Counted from the stretch's first letter, positions 35,835-48,211 are shown. The stretch is DNA of 64,000 bases from Muricea muricata (GCA_963855995.1 OY979716.1:86235560-86299559), one strand, 5' to 3'. Notes: a model not told the origin generated them from the sequence alone. Translations and numbers: made by a program.

Positions 35835-38800
35835 TTAGTTTTCATCTTCTGAAATATCATCCTCATTATCGTTTTCCTCACTAGGAAAATGCAACAACAT
35901 GTTATGCTTGTGGTTGTTCATCCATCCAACAAATTTCTTTTCATCAAATGATGAGGTTGGGTCATAAGAAATGTTCTTGAAGGATTCAAGTTTCCTCTCA
36001 TTAACTTGGTGGAATGGCCTCAGACTTCGTAAATCTGTCACCACTATCTTCTCATCTTGACTTGAAGATTTGTGGGAATGAGATGAGGACTTTCTAGGCA
36101 TAGAAACTTGCTTTTCAAATGCATCGACAATTTGCCTTACTCCTCCAGCAGCCTTGCTTGCTCTGTGAATTGCCTTTTCAGATTTGTTTGCCCCCATTGA
36201 CTTGATCATAGCTTTCATGTCTTGTTTTCTATTCTCCTGAAACAAATCTATTTCCACATTTTTTCCATATCCCCCACTCCAGTTGACTGTGGCTGCCCAC
36301 ATGCATTGGTGAGCTTGAGCTGGTGACAGAAGAATCTGATGCTGCATTATATTAACCAACAACTCAATGGCATATTCATTGAAACCAGATGCTGAAAAGA
36401 AATGAACCAACAACTGCTTGTGCAAAACAGAAAGTTGTTGGCCATTTCCAGTTGCCACAGCATCTTTGATATCAGCAAGAATCATGAATGACTTTACCAG
36501 ATTGACAGAGTAATGACATACACTATCAGTTCCAAATGCTTGATCATCCTCGATAAAAACATACTGTTCAAGAAATTTGTCCAGTGTACTTTCAATGAAC
36601 AATTTCTTTTGCTCATCAGTTGTCATGAAAGCCATGTTAGGACCATTTTTTTAGGCTTTTGTTGTGTATCAGACATATGAAAAAACTCAAGAAGAGCTTC
36701 CACAACAAAACACCTACCAACACTCATGAAAAACTGTTCGCAGTCTTCATAATGCTTTACATCAACTGTTACATTTCTTCTGTTTAGTTTTTCCCGGAAG
36801 TATCTCAATGTGCCTTTCTCTCTTCCAGAATTTTTGTAAAGCCTTTTGAATATGGTCTTAAAGAAAAACGATTATAGAATTAAGTTATGTCACCCTATCT
36901 ATGATCTATAATATTGAATCAAAATTGGGCAAAAGATTTCACTGTGTACAATATAATATTGGAGTCTAATTATAGTTACCTTCAAGAAACTTCTTTTTGT
37001 GTGCCAGTCCACAATACAGAAGGGGTACAGGTAATCAAGTCGTTATGCAGCACAATGGCAACCTGCCCGAAGGTCTTTGGCACCTGCAAGTCGTACTCTT
37101 GTCAGTTGGTCACCGTAGCAAGGTATCTTTATACCAGACAAAGGGTCATCACAGGATGGCACAGGGTGAACATGGGATGCTGGCTGGTCAGGTCTTGATC
37201 TGTTCCCTATTGCAGGCTGATCTGTATTGCCAGTCAGATTGGGGATACTGCAAAGTCCTGCATCAGAGTACAGTTTTTGAGTCCACTTTTCAAGCTGGTC
37301 TAGCACATCGACACAATCTGCATATTTTTTCTCATCTTTCATGAGAACTGGCAAGGTGATAACTTCAGATTTCATACTGGTCTTATCTGAAAACAAACAT
37401 TCGGTATGTGCAGATACATGTGGTTTAAATACACAAAGTTCTGGGAAGTGTTCAAATAGAATCTGTGCCAATAAAATTCTGTACCGACATCTAATAGCAT
37501 TTTTTTCTGATGAACTCAATTTAACCACTTCACGAACATTGCAAGTCTTCAAATCGTTCTGCGGACCATCATCTGGTAAATCAGCTTTTGGAATGCGACA
37601 AAACACAACACTTGAAGCTACAGCATGAACACTCTTGTTCTGACTATCTGTCCTGACATCATGGGCCTTCTCTTCCCAGTCAATGTTATCCAAAACATAT
37701 ACAAACTGCACACCAGATTTAACCAGTTGGACAGCATTATGGATCATGCTGATCACCAATTCCATCAAGCAATTGATACTTAGCATTGGGCTCCAAGCAA
37801 GAGCCATACTTGTTCAATTGTTCTATTAACTAAAAGATAATAATATATTTGTTGAATCCTATTATTATCAGGAATACATGCATATATGATCAGTGATGCA
37901 TACCATAAAAAGCATACCATGGCTTCATCATTATGTGAAACAACTTTTAAAAATACAATTGCAATAACAAGTTTTTTATACTTGTACTGCTATGCTTTGT
38001 TGATGAGATACATGTACTGTCACTTTGAATTTTTTATTTTGTCCATTTATTTATAAACACTTTGCTTAGTTAGTCATCATAAAGTACAGTAGACTATGTT
38101 GTTTTCCTATACAGAGATTAAACGTCAGAGATTACGAGTATGTATGCTTTAACCCAGTATATATATATCCATATTTCAAGGACATAGATAACTAGACTAG
38201 TATTTACTGTGTGTTCATCCAGAACATACATAACTATTAGTTAACAACAACTTATAATGCAAAGTTTGATGTAATTAGTGGACAAAACAAACTAAAACAA
38301 AGTATGAAAAAAATTGTATCACAATTTTAGAAGTTCTTTCACATTATGCAATAAAATTTTTTACTTTTTTCAAACATTTTACTGGTTTTTAGCATCTTCC
38401 TGTGCCACACACATATATTACAGTAATTAATTAATAAAGATATGTGTTCCCAATTATTGCAAAACAACAGACTGTTTGTTTCATGCTAATGTTTTGATGC
38501 CTCAAAAACCATTACACACATACACACACTCACTTTTGTGGATGCACTGCCTTTTGTAAGCAAAATGGTGTTGATTCTTTGGGCTCTACTCAGTTCATGG
38601 CATCTAAGGAACATAATAATTCCATAGATCAGACAGAGTGCTGGGAGCTTCTTTTCAGGGTAGCAGTCAGTTTGCAGGAAAGTCTCCAAAACTTAAGACA
38701 CTATTGGACATCGAGTTGATAATTCAGCGTTAACTTCTGCCATCCAGTTGATTTGTGACATCCCATTGTAAGACCTCTCTCGAAGAACTGATGGCTCACT

Positions 38801-39717
38801 TCGTCTTGCAATTTCAACCAATTCTTGATTAGCCATTTTCATCACTGTGTTAAATGGTGAGTTCAAGTAGGTTGATGAGACATCATCAGCATTATCACTG
38901 ATATTTGAAGGATTATTCTATAAAACATAGCATCAATTAATAACTAACAAAATCTGTGACATCTTGATGTTGCAAATTACAGGAAAAAGACAAACAAGCA
39001 GTGTTGTCAAAAATATGTTTTGCTGCCCACATTCAGGCTCAAGCACATTACCCAACATTGTTCACAACAAACAATATGGGCAGCATTGTTTAAGCATAAA
39101 TGTAATGTGGTGTATTTGTAACAGATGTGACAGGTGCACTAATTTATTTGATTATTTTATGTTCTACCTAGGCAGAAACATGTGGCAGCTTATTTTACAA
39201 TTGTAGTAAATGATAGTGTATATTTAGAGTACGACAGTCAAATAGTTCTTTAAAATATAAATTATTCATGACTTACATCACTAGGGGATGTATCGGTGAA
39301 TTGAAGACTTCTTCTCCGGGACTGCAATCTAGAACTTTCATTGCGCGCTGTTGCGCCAACTCGGCTCCTTGTCTTTGATGGTTGTGCCACAGATGGGGAT
39401 GTATCCACCAATCGTTTGGATCGAAACTCGCTCTCTAACGACTTTTGTGTTTCTTCTATAAGGGTTTTAAACTTTGTTGCGTTATCAAGCCTTCTCTTGC
39501 AAGGTCTGCATATCAGATGAGGGAGCGAATTGTCTAGGCGAAGAACATTGCCATAAAGTCCTTGCGCGTTATTTAGAATGTCCCGGTTTGCGCAACCAAA
39601 TAAATCCTTGCTGTGTCTCCTGTCCACAACAGCCTTGCACAAACGACAACAAGAACTTCTTTCCGCTGAAGGTCGTTTCGAATAAAACTTTTTTGGAGTA
39701 TCCTTATTTGTAGCCAT
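35835..39717 (-). pseudogene. DUF6589-type transposase of the AcademH-like element
   Basis: Minus-strand exons. Exon 1 is 39717-39277 (start MATNKDTPKKFY; zinc-binding CCRLC ... LICRPCKRRLDN). Exon 2 is 38917-38534 (INTILLTKGSAS end). The following blocks are about 37,830-36,990 (FVYVLDNIDWEEK, then GDQLTRVRLAGAKDLRAG), 36,860-36,640 and 36,635-35,835 (LLSPAQAHQCMWAATVNWSG). The GDQ and D(N)xD stretches are where DUF6589 carries its likely catalytic acids. Defects: TAA in exon 2 after TRCPIVS (also in the duplicate), a shift near 37,750, a stop after GCHCAA and a shift in an A-run near 36,640. Probably the DDE-type transposase acting on the 59-bp ends, now inactive. Confidence 0.7.
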
Positions 39718-40054
39718 CAGCCAAAGACAGAAACCAAACACGGCCTTCTTCGCATTCGAGCGCTGAACACCTGGCCACAAACAGTAATCCGATACTTCCA
39801 TAACGAAACACGCCTTTGATAGTGTTCTGCGCGGTATCAACTTTCACAACGCAGATTAACTTTGAAAAAAAATCGACTTTCAAGCTTATCACGACTGTAT
39901 TTTTTGTCCGTGAATCAATATTCGCACTACACCGCTCCTCTCCTACCTCTCCCTTAGTAGAATTACAATTCAGCACCCAAAATCTGGGAGCCATGTGACC
40001 CGCTCCAGCCAGGGTCTTTCCTTCCCCGAAGAAAGAGCCTGGGTACGAGGTTGT

Positions 40055-41613
40055 ATTACACACATACACACACTCACTTTTGTGGATGCACTGCCTTTTG
40101 TAAGCAAAATGGTGTTGATTCTTTGGGCTCTACTCAGTTCATGGCATCTAAGGAACATAATAATTCCATAGATCAGACAGAGTGCTGGGAGCTTCTTTTC
40201 AGGGTAGCAGTCAGTTTGCAGGAAAGTCTCCAAAACTTAAGACACTATTGGACATCGAGTTGATAATTCAGCGTTAACTTCTGCCATCCAGTTGATTTGT
40301 GACATCCCATTGTAAGACCTCTCTCGAAGAACTGATGGCTCACTTCGTCTTGCAATTTCAACCAATTCTTGATTAGCCATTTTCATCACTGTGTTAAATG
40401 GTGAGTTCAAGTAGGTTGATGAGACATCATCAGCATTATCACTGATATTTGAAGGATTATTCTATAAAACATAGCATCAATTAATAACTAACAAAATCTG
40501 TGACATCTTGATGTTGCAAATTACAGGAAAAAGACAAACAAGCAGTGTTGTCAAAAATATGTTTTGCTGCCCACATTCAGGCTCAAGCACATTACCCAAC
40601 ATTGTTCACAACAAACAATATGGGCAGCATTGTTTAAGCATAAATGTAATGTGGTGTATTTGTAACAGATGTGACAGGTGCACTAATTTATTTGATTATT
40701 TTATGTTCTACCTAGGCAGAAACATGTGGCAGCTTATTTTACAATTGTAGTAAATGATAGTGTATATCGGCCATAACATATATTTAGAGTACGACAGTCA
40801 AATAGTTCTTTAAAATATAAATTATTCATGACTTACATCACTAGGGGATGTATCGGTGAATTGAAGACTTCTTCTCCGGGACTGCAATCTAGAACTTTCA
40901 TTGCGCGCTGTTGCGCCAACTCGGCTCCTTGTCTTTGATGGTTGTGCCACAGATGGGGATGTATCCACCAATCGTTTGGATCGAAACTCGCTCTCTAACG
41001 ACTTTTGTGTTTCTTCTATAAGGGTTTTAAACTTTGTTGCGTTATCAAGCCTTCTCTTGCAAGGTCTGCATATCAGATGAGGGAGCGAATTGTCTAGGCG
41101 AAGAACATTGCCATAAAGTCCTTGCGCGTTATTTAGAATGTCCCGGTTTGCGCAACCAAATAAATCCTTGCTGTGTCTCCTGTCCACAACAGCGTTGCAC
41201 AAACGACAACAAGAACTTCTTTCCGCTGAAGGTCGTTTCGAATAAAACTTTTTTGGAGTATCCTTATTTGTAGCCATCAGCCAAAGACAGAAACCAAACA
41301 CGGCCTTCTTCGCATTCGAGCGCTGAACACCTGGCCACAAACAGTAATCCGATACTTCCATAACGAAACACGCCTTTGATAGTGTTCTGCGCGGTATCAA
41401 CTTTCACAACGCAGATTAACTTTGAAAAAAAATCGACTTTCAAGCTTATCACGACTGTATTTTTTGTCCGTGAATCAATATTCGCAATACACCGCTCCTC
41501 TCCTACCCCTCCCTTAGTAGAATTACAATTCAGCACCCAAAATCTGGGAGCCATGTGACCAGCTCCAGCCAGGGTCTTTCCTTCCCCGAAGAAAGAGCCT
41601 GGGTACGAGGTTG
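40055..41613 (-). repeat. Tandem duplicate of the transposon right end
   Basis: It repeats 38511-40052 with about four substitutions and one 16-bp insertion near 40,769. It carries a second copy of the transposase N-terminal exons (41277-40837 and 40,478-40,078) and a second right terminal repeat. The first copy's terminal repeat (to 40052) is now internal and runs straight into the duplicate at attacacaca. Both copies share the TAA stop in exon 2, so the stop predates the duplication. Confidence 0.85.
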
Positions 41614-42160
41614 TCTGCAGACCTCATTCAAGCTGTATTTTAAAAAACACTAGAGGCTGGATTCAACAACAAGGTTGTTCAGGCCAAGCTTAGGCCATTA
41701 TTAAAGAACCTGGCGACAACAGATGAAGAACTCATAAAGCAGACTAGCCATGCAGTTTCTGAAGAAACAGAGAGAGCAAGTAAGTTGTCAGTCTCCACTA
41801 GAAGACAGCAAGTTAAAGTTAGTTGTACAACCTGTGAATGTAATCACCAAGATGGAAAAGAACAGAATAAACAACACCGCCTAAAACAGAACCCCAGCAA
41901 CAGATTGCAGGTGGAAAGCTGCAATCACTTGTCAATGCACTGGAAGCTCTCGGACTAAATGTGGCAAGCCTGAAGGGCTTCGTGAAATCAGGCAATGATT
42001 GCCAAAATAATTCAAGGGGGCTGGAAACGACGCCAGAAGGTGTCCAACAACAAGGGAAAAACGATTGTTATCATTGCTATATTTGTGGGTCTGATGAACA
42101 TTACGCTAGAGGATGCAAGAAGAGATCATCGGGAAGTAACAGGGGACTACATCTGAGGGA

Positions 42161-42400
42161 CAGGAGGTAGTCCATGACACAACCAAAGAGTCCCATTTAT
42201 GTGCAAGTTGTGGAAAAAAAACAATGTACTGTGACAATACAAATATGCTCAAGGTGTAAGACTGTTTGCTATTGTATGAAGAAATGTCAGAAAGAACACT
42301 GGAAGTCTCATCAACCCCTATGTGATGCAATTGTTGGCATGGTTGCCAGGGAAACTGAGGAGGAGAGACAGTGGTTCGACAAAGGTTAGTACACTTGTCA
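42161..42400 (+). pseudogene. MYND-like zinc finger of gypsy gag-pol
   Basis: Across one frameshift the sequence gives HLCASCGKK ... QICSRCKTVCYCMKKCQKEHWKSHQPLC, the C6HC spacing of a MYND finger, a protein-protein interaction module. It sits between the CCHC knuckle and the protease remnant, so it belongs to the retroelement polyprotein and not to a host gene. Confidence 0.6.
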
Positions 42401-43200
42401 TCTTACACCTAACCAGCATGATACTGTTGTGAACCTTCTTGGTAATAGATGTGTAGTAAAGTGTTTGGTCAATGACATACCAACCACAGCATTATGGGAC
42501 ACAAGTGTCGATTACTTCACGTGAATGGGTTGAAGAAAATCTAGGGGAGAACTAATTGGTAGTAATTTAGAGTTAAAGGCAGCGAATGGTACAACAATAC
42601 CTTATCTGGGTTGGATAGAGATTAGGTTTAGACTTGATCATTCAAGGCTGGACAGACATGTTGTTGTACCTATACAGGTAGCTTGGGACAGCCTAGAACA
42701 CCTAATTATTGGCTAAAATGTTATAGAAGTTATTAAAGACCAAAATGATAATACTAGTGTCTTGGAACACACAATAACATCCATGAAATCAAGTTTCCCA
42801 ACCATTAAGCAAGAGAACATTACAGCTTTAGTACAGTTCATACAAACAACAACAGATAGCGATATCTGCTCCGTCAAAACCACAAAACATGATGTCATTA
42901 TCCAAAGTGGAGAGATGGTTAGAATCACTTGTAAAGCGAACACCAGATCCAGGAGAGGTAATAAAATACCAGTTTTTTTTTAGCCCGACCCAGAACAGTC
43001 TTGGCCAACAGGTTTGGATATACCTGAGAACCTGACGAGTATTGCCGTTGGTAGTTCATCCCGTGTCAATATTCAAGTTAAGAATGTAACTGATCACAAG
43101 ATTGTGTTGCCTGGGAGGACTGCACCTGGGCACTTACAACAGGTCAAGTCAGTGACCCCGATGGAAGTTCAAAAAAACAAAAAAAAAGTTCGTAAGTGAA
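42401..43200 (+). pseudogene. Gypsy protease region, degenerate
   Basis: The stretch VVNLLGNRCVVKCLVNDIPTTALWDT resembles a retropepsin active-site region with ALWDT in place of the DTGA/DSGA signature; stops follow. Downstream are LGWIEIRFRL and a linker up to the reverse transcriptase. Non-functional. Confidence 0.55.
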
Positions 43201-44720
43201 GAAATACAGGAAAACAACAAAGGCAAAATACTCCCAAAGTCGACAGGTGGTTACCAGACATTGATTTAGACAGACTGGATGACTCACAAAAGGAGATAGC
43301 CAAACAAATGATTATAGAAGAATCTGACAGTTTTGCGTGGAACGATGATGATACAGGGTGTATTGATGAACTACTAATGAGAATTAATTTGTTTGACAAT
43401 ACTCGTTTTCAAAAAACCTACAGGCCCATTGCAAAACCGTTATACCCAGAGGTTAAGCAGTACATTGAAGATCTCCTCAATTGCAGATGGAAACGAAAAT
43501 CAAAATCTGCATATACCTCCCCCGTCGTATGTGTCCGTAAAAAGGATGGGACTATGCGCTTTTGTATTGATTACCACAAATTAAACCACCTAACTGCCAT
43601 TGATTGCCACCCACTACCCAGAGTTCAGACAACATTTGAAAACCTAGGGGGAAACGCTTCGTTTTTTCTCCTTGATCAGGGCAAAGCCTATCATCAAGGT
43701 TTCATACCCAAAAGACCAATACAAGACTGCATTTATCACCCCATGGGGTCTGTATGAATGGGTCCGGGTGCCCTTTGGCCTCAAGAACACCCCGCAGAGT
43801 TCCAGTGTTTTATGGAGGATTGCCTGGAAGGGATCCGCGATTACATTTGCACTCCCTACCTCGATGATGTAATAGTCTTCAGCCGAACCTTCAAGGAACA
43901 TGTAGAACACGTCCGAACTGTAATAAGACGGCTTCGACAACATGGCATGTAACTCAAAGCGAAGAAATGCAAGTTGTTGAAACGTGAAGTGCATTGTCTA
44001 GACCGTATCGTTTCGGAGCAAGGCTACAAGATGGACCCCTTGAACATACAAGGCAGTATTCTCATTGAGAGAAAAACAACCCCGAACTGTTGGTGAGGTT
44101 CGTCAACTTTTGGGCCTACTGAGATACTATCAGAGACATATACCGGATTTCGCCCTACTAGCAAGACCACTATTTGACCTCCTCCAGTCGAAAGCGAAGA
44201 AATCGCCACAAGTATCATTTAAACAGCATGTAACCTGGTGCAAAGAACATGAAATAGCCCTTGCAAAACTGTTGGACTTTTTGATAAGTGCTCCCATTTT
44301 AGCCTACCCTAATTATGACATTCCATTTATACTCCACATTGATGCTTCTAAAAATGGTCTGGGGGCTGTCCTCTATCAGGAACAAGGAGAACAAGCACGT
44401 GTCATCGGCTACAGGTCTAGGAGTATAACACCTGCCGAGAAGAATTATCACCTACATTCGGGGAAACTAGAGTTTTTGGCGTTGAAATGGGCAGTTTGTG
44501 AACAATTTCGTGACTATCTTTATTACGCTAAATCTTTCACCGTATATATGGACAACGATCCACTCACATATATACTCTTCACCGCTAAACTCAACGCGAC
44601 TGGCTACCAATGGGTAGCAGAACTCGCCGACTTCACATTTATGATCAAGTATAGACCAGGCAAGACTAACCAAGATGCCAATACGCTATCGAGGATGCCA
44701 TTAAACATTGAAGAATATAT
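43201..44720 (+). pseudogene. Gypsy reverse transcriptase and RNase H
   Basis: Reverse transcriptase motifs: SPVVCVRKKDGTMRFCIDYH, then after a shift [21 protein letters not shown] and the catalytic [11 protein letters not shown]. The connection segment VGEVRQLLGLLRYYQRHIPDF leads to RNase H with ILHIDASKNGLGAVLYQ, YHLHSGKLEFLALKWA and YMDNDPLTYIL, ending KYRPGKTNQDANTLSRMP. The RNase H part runs in one long open frame (44065-45165), while the polymerase part is broken by shifts at about 43,690-43,760 and stops at about 43,950. Catalytic residues are still present in the fragments. Confidence 0.85.
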
Positions 44721-45960
44721 GCGTTTGTGTATGGCAGAGACATCTCAAGAAACGATCAAAGCATCCATTATGGGAATACAAGGTCAGCAGGAAAAGGAGA
44801 CCGCTTGGATAACAGTCCTAGTTCGTGATGCAGATGAAACATACTTTCCTGAATTTGTGCCAGAGTTGGGTGGGTTGAAAAAACTTGACTCTTCCGATAT
44901 TGTTCTTGCACAGAAAGAAGATCCTAGCATCGGGAGAGTAGGGGAACCGATACTGCGAAACCATTATCCCAAGGGTGATGAGTTCAGACAAGAAGCGTCC
45001 AACACAAAAGCATTGCTTCGAGAGTGGAACAAACTTCGGATAGGAGATGACATAATTTTAAGGAGACAGAGAGGCCCGACGACACAGTGCTACCAAAAAG
45101 CTAGCGCTCACATGTATATAAAGAACTCCATCAAGAAATGGGTCATCTTGGTGCCGAACGTGTAATAGAACTAGCATGCGAACGTTTCTTCTACCTGTAC
45201 ATGAAGAGGGACATAACACATTTTGTACGAAATGTGTGTAACTGCTTAAAACAACAACAACCTAATATTCAGACGTTTGCCCCCTGAAGAACATAGTCAC
45301 GTACGCCCCGTTGGAGTTGGTTTCGATGAGTGTGTTAGTAATAGTTGACCATTTTACATGCTTTGCACAGACATACCTGACGAAAAACAAAGAAGCACGT
45401 ACCGCAGCCAACAAACTATTTCAACCAACTAGAGAAACTATGCGGAGAGTACGCTCACAAACAACCCCATAACACCCGCAAGGAAATGGTAAGGCGGAGA
45501 GATTCAATAAGACACTTTTGTCCATGTTGCATACCCTACCGGAAAATCATAAAAGTCGATGGAATCAGTATCTACCAAAATTAGTCCATGCCTACAATTG
45601 TACCAGAAGTGACGCCACCGGATTCTTGCCATTTTATCTTCTTTTTGGTCGCTCCCCTAGGCTTCCACTAAACCTTATGTTTGGTTCAACTAAACCAGAG
45701 AAAACTGGATTCAAAGAGTATGTAAAATGATGGAGTGGAGACATGAGGTATGCATGCAATCTGGCAAGTAAACACAGCGAGTCCACGAGTGTGAAAGGAA
45801 AGAAACAACATGACAAAAAGGCTTCGTATTCCACACTAGAAGCAGGAGATCAGGTCTCGGTAAGAAACCGGAACGGAACACGCCAGTCCCGGAAAACTGC
45901 GGTCTCATTGGGAAGACATAGTGCACGTTGTTGTGAATCGTAAACCAGACAGCCCTGTTT
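44721..45960 (+). pseudogene. Gypsy integrase, strongly degenerate
   Basis: The zinc-binding region reads LHEEMGHLGAERVIELACERFFYLYMKRDI ... CNCLKQQQP at 45,125-45,265. Fragments of the core follow: GFDECV at about 45,320, GNGKAERFN-like coding at about 45,485, then LPKLVHAYNCTRSDATGFLPF to about 45,680. Stops and shifts break every part. Confidence 0.7.
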
Positions 45961-46903
45961 ATGAAATCAAGCCAGAAACAGGGAAAGGACGACACCGAGT
46001 TTCACACAGGAACTTGTTGCTACCATGCGACTTCCTCCATCTGACACGACCCCAATGGAGAAACAGACAAGCGAAAAAAATGGAGGAAGGCTGAGCACCA
46101 AGGCGCACAACCCGTGCAGAAAGAAGACACCTCAGGCAACGAGGACGGGGAAACTCCGACATATACACTGCTAGAAAGATACTGGGATGCAATTCGAGGG
46201 CAAAAAGAAATGATAAAAAAGTCAGACTGATTATGTCCAACCAGAAATACCAGAAACGAACGATCACAGAGCCCCAAGTCAAGACCAACCAGAACCCTCA
46301 TCATCCAGTGACCAATTGGAATCCATACCACCCAATGACCATCCTGAACCCTCGCTAACCAACGCCCAATCTAAGTCCGCACCTGTTAACCAATCTGAAA
46401 TGTCACCGGAAACTCGTAGGAGCATATGCAGACACACCGACCACCCGAAACCATCAACTATTATGACTTCGGGAACAGCAGATATATACCAACCGGTATA
46501 TTGACAGTACAAGCAAACCCAGCACTCGCATTGTACCCTCCTCCATCCTGGACAGCACCACCAACAGTGCCATTTCACTGGCTCCCTCTACTTCCTACAT
46601 TTTACCCTCAACATCCCGTGTTCACACCACCACCTGTAGTTTACCCACCCTTTTGGAACATGAACCCTCATCAATTTTACTGGAACTGGGTATTGCTGTC
46701 TAAAACATTTTTTTTGTTATGGAAAGTTACTTTGGCAGTTTGGTGAACATTTACTATACTCATGTGGACACGAAGATTTAATATTACATTTTACTAATAC
46801 GATACTTAAAGTAAGAGTCAAAGTCTGGCCAGTCAACACTTATCAGTACTTTGAATAGAAACGTTAAATGTCGTGGAAGACGCTTCATTTTAGCCGGGAA
46901 GTG
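45961..46903 (+). other. Gypsy 3' region with Pro-rich open frames
   Basis: Overlapping open frames encode Pro/Ser/Tyr-rich stretches (for example PTVPFHWLPLLPTFYPQHPV in 46426-46746). There is no envelope-type signal or membrane pattern that I can defend. It is probably the tail of pol or an accessory protein, and it ends at the purine tract before the right LTR. Confidence 0.45.
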
Positions 46904-47110
46904 TGTGATGTATGTGAATACACGTGATTTTGAATAATAATCAATCCCACGCACCATGCGTGTGAACATGTGGAACAGCGGACTGCAATAACAATACAAA
47001 CAAGTTAAGACGGCATTGGTCTCGAAAAAATAACTGTCATTGTAGATGTATAGACACAAATAAAACTTTAAAAACCTTCCTCACGTAGTTCGCTACTTAC
47101 TTGGGTAACA
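46904..47110 (+). repeat. Gypsy right LTR
   Basis: It matches the left LTR over its length with scattered substitutions and small gaps, including tgcaataacaatacaaacaa and the AATAAAACTTTAAAAACC polyadenylation stretch. It ends TTGGGTAACA, followed by CACG. Confidence 0.75.
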
Positions 47111-47694
47111 CACGCAGTGGCATGCCACACATGCACGCGACTGCCTGTCTATTATATAATTATCCTAAGTTTGGCAACTTTATCAGAGATTATTAATCAA
47201 ATATAAATACATACATTCAAAACTTTGTCGAAAACTAAAAATATAACGACAAATACTGAAAACGAACTTAATACAAATTAACTTCAACACTTTTCGAACT
47301 TTCATCAGCCAATAAGAAATAAGCCAACAATTTTCCGATGATGATGCTTGTCGATCAAATTGGATCCCACCTAACGACAAAATAAATGTCAACAATTTTT
47401 TATCAAAACTTAGTTTTAAATGAACAAATTTAAGTGTTTTTCAACACGTTTTATTCCTAAAAAGTGTGAAGAAATTTAGTAAATGTATCGTGATAATTTC
47501 ATTTGTATTAAGTTTTTTTTTCAGTATTTATCGTTTTATTTTTAGCTTTCATTGAAGTTTTGAATGTATGTATTTATATTTGATTGATAATCTCTGATAA
47601 AGTTGCCAACCTTAGGATAATTACATAATAGATACGCAGTAGCGTGTATGCGTGCCACTGCGAGCGAGCATAGTTGGGCAACCTATGCTTCAGT

Positions 47695-48142
47695 ATGATA
47701 TGTAGTTGCAATATTTTTTGTATATGTCAGGCAATGTAAATACAGTTGCAACTAACAGACTGCTGTAGATCTTTAAATATTTTAAATATGTTTAAAAAGT
47801 GTATTCTCATATTTGTCATAAATATCATAAATGATATATTTATTTTTAAAATAAAAAATTTTAGAAAATACGAAGACAGGAGGTGAGTGATATAAACTCT
47901 ATCTTTTCTGATTATTTTGTGCATAAATGATGTATATTGAGTTAAAGTTTTGACGAAGCTGTGTTGCATATATTTTGTTATGCTTATATTATAAACTCGA
48001 ATCTTTTAACTTTCGAGTAACTGAATCGCTCCAACAGGTGCCAGCCTCGTTGGAGTGTTGCCAAATACTGTTCAGAGTGCCCGCTCGAACAGAATTGTAT
48101 CGCTATGACTGACTGGAAGTCTACGAGAATTGATCGATTTTA
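47695..48142. other. Left end of the DIRS-like element or flank
   Basis: No gene. At 48,038-48,092 a block (caggtgccagcctcg ... gtgcccgctcgaacag) resembles the start of gag at 48,210-48,260 (caggtgcccgcctcg ... ggtgccagccggaac), an apparent old duplication of the first coding block. I could not find a left copy of the right-end inverted repeat. Confidence 0.4.
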
Positions 48143-48211
48143 ATGTTTGTTATAATGCTCGACAAATTTGGCGGGAAATTAATTTCCCCTGTTATGTTAT
48201 TCCGCCTGCAG

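Larger units (their letters stand above)
32565..41613. mobile_element. AcademH-type DNA transposon with duplicated right end
   Basis: The terminal inverted repeats are identical for 59 bp and begin CAACCTCGTACCCAGGCTCT. A 9-bp duplication TCTGCAGAC lies at 32556-32564 and 41614-41622. It carries a RecQ-type helicase gene on plus and a DUF6589-type transposase gene on minus. From memory, helicase-encoding Academ elements (AcademH) leave 9-10 bp duplications, which fits. The right 1.54 kb, including the terminal repeat, is present twice in tandem (38511-40052 and 40055-41613). The RecQ frame is open, but the transposase has stops and shifts. Confidence 0.8.
31807..42160 (+). pseudogene. Gypsy gag, split by the AcademH insertion
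   Basis: The left part (31807-32564) starts MADLEELQLEIEGNLLSLSS and includes YRRDFKIIGVIGPDTQKHRL, a gag-type block I associate with cnidarian gypsy elements, then runs through stops and frameshifts. It breaks at 32564 inside GIEYSAD and resumes at 41623 with LIQAVF; deleting the insertion and one target copy restores that frame. The right part ends in a CCHC zinc knuckle (CYICGSDEHYARGC, about 42,080-42,120), the nucleic-acid binding end of gag. In-frame TAA after LIQAVF and others: dead. Confidence 0.7.
31477..47110 (+). mobile_element. Gypsy LTR retrotransposon, interrupted
   Basis: The two LTRs (31477-31686 and about 46904-47110) share TGTGAYGTAT starts and GGGTAACA ends. CACG is duplicated outside (31473-31476 and 47111-47114), and a purine-rich GCCGGGAAG precedes the right LTR. 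Inside lie gag, a CCHC knuckle, a MYND-like finger, a protease remnant, reverse transcriptase, RNase H and a broken integrase. The 9049-bp AcademH-type element sits in gag. Without it the retroelement would be about 6.6 kb. Many stops and frameshifts: inactive. Confidence 0.85.
31450..47687. mobile_element. Outer foldback/MITE split by a gypsy element
   Basis: The left end begins CATAGGTCGCCCAACT (31450) and the right end closes as its inverse (GTTGGGCAACCTATG to 47687). CTTCAGT is repeated on both sides (31443-31449 and 47688-47694), a 7-bp target duplication. If the gypsy insertion is removed, the left 27 bp join the sequence from 47115, and the joined left end then matches the right end over at least 100 bp, including the cctaag-gttggcaac and acatacattcaaaac blocks at 47,150-47,220 and 47,560-47,640. 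The intact element would be about 600 bp with no gene. Confidence 0.75.

Noticed and set aside
42161-42400. Host MYND-domain gene
   Set aside because: It lies in line between the gypsy zinc knuckle and protease and is frameshifted; part of the retroelement polyprotein.
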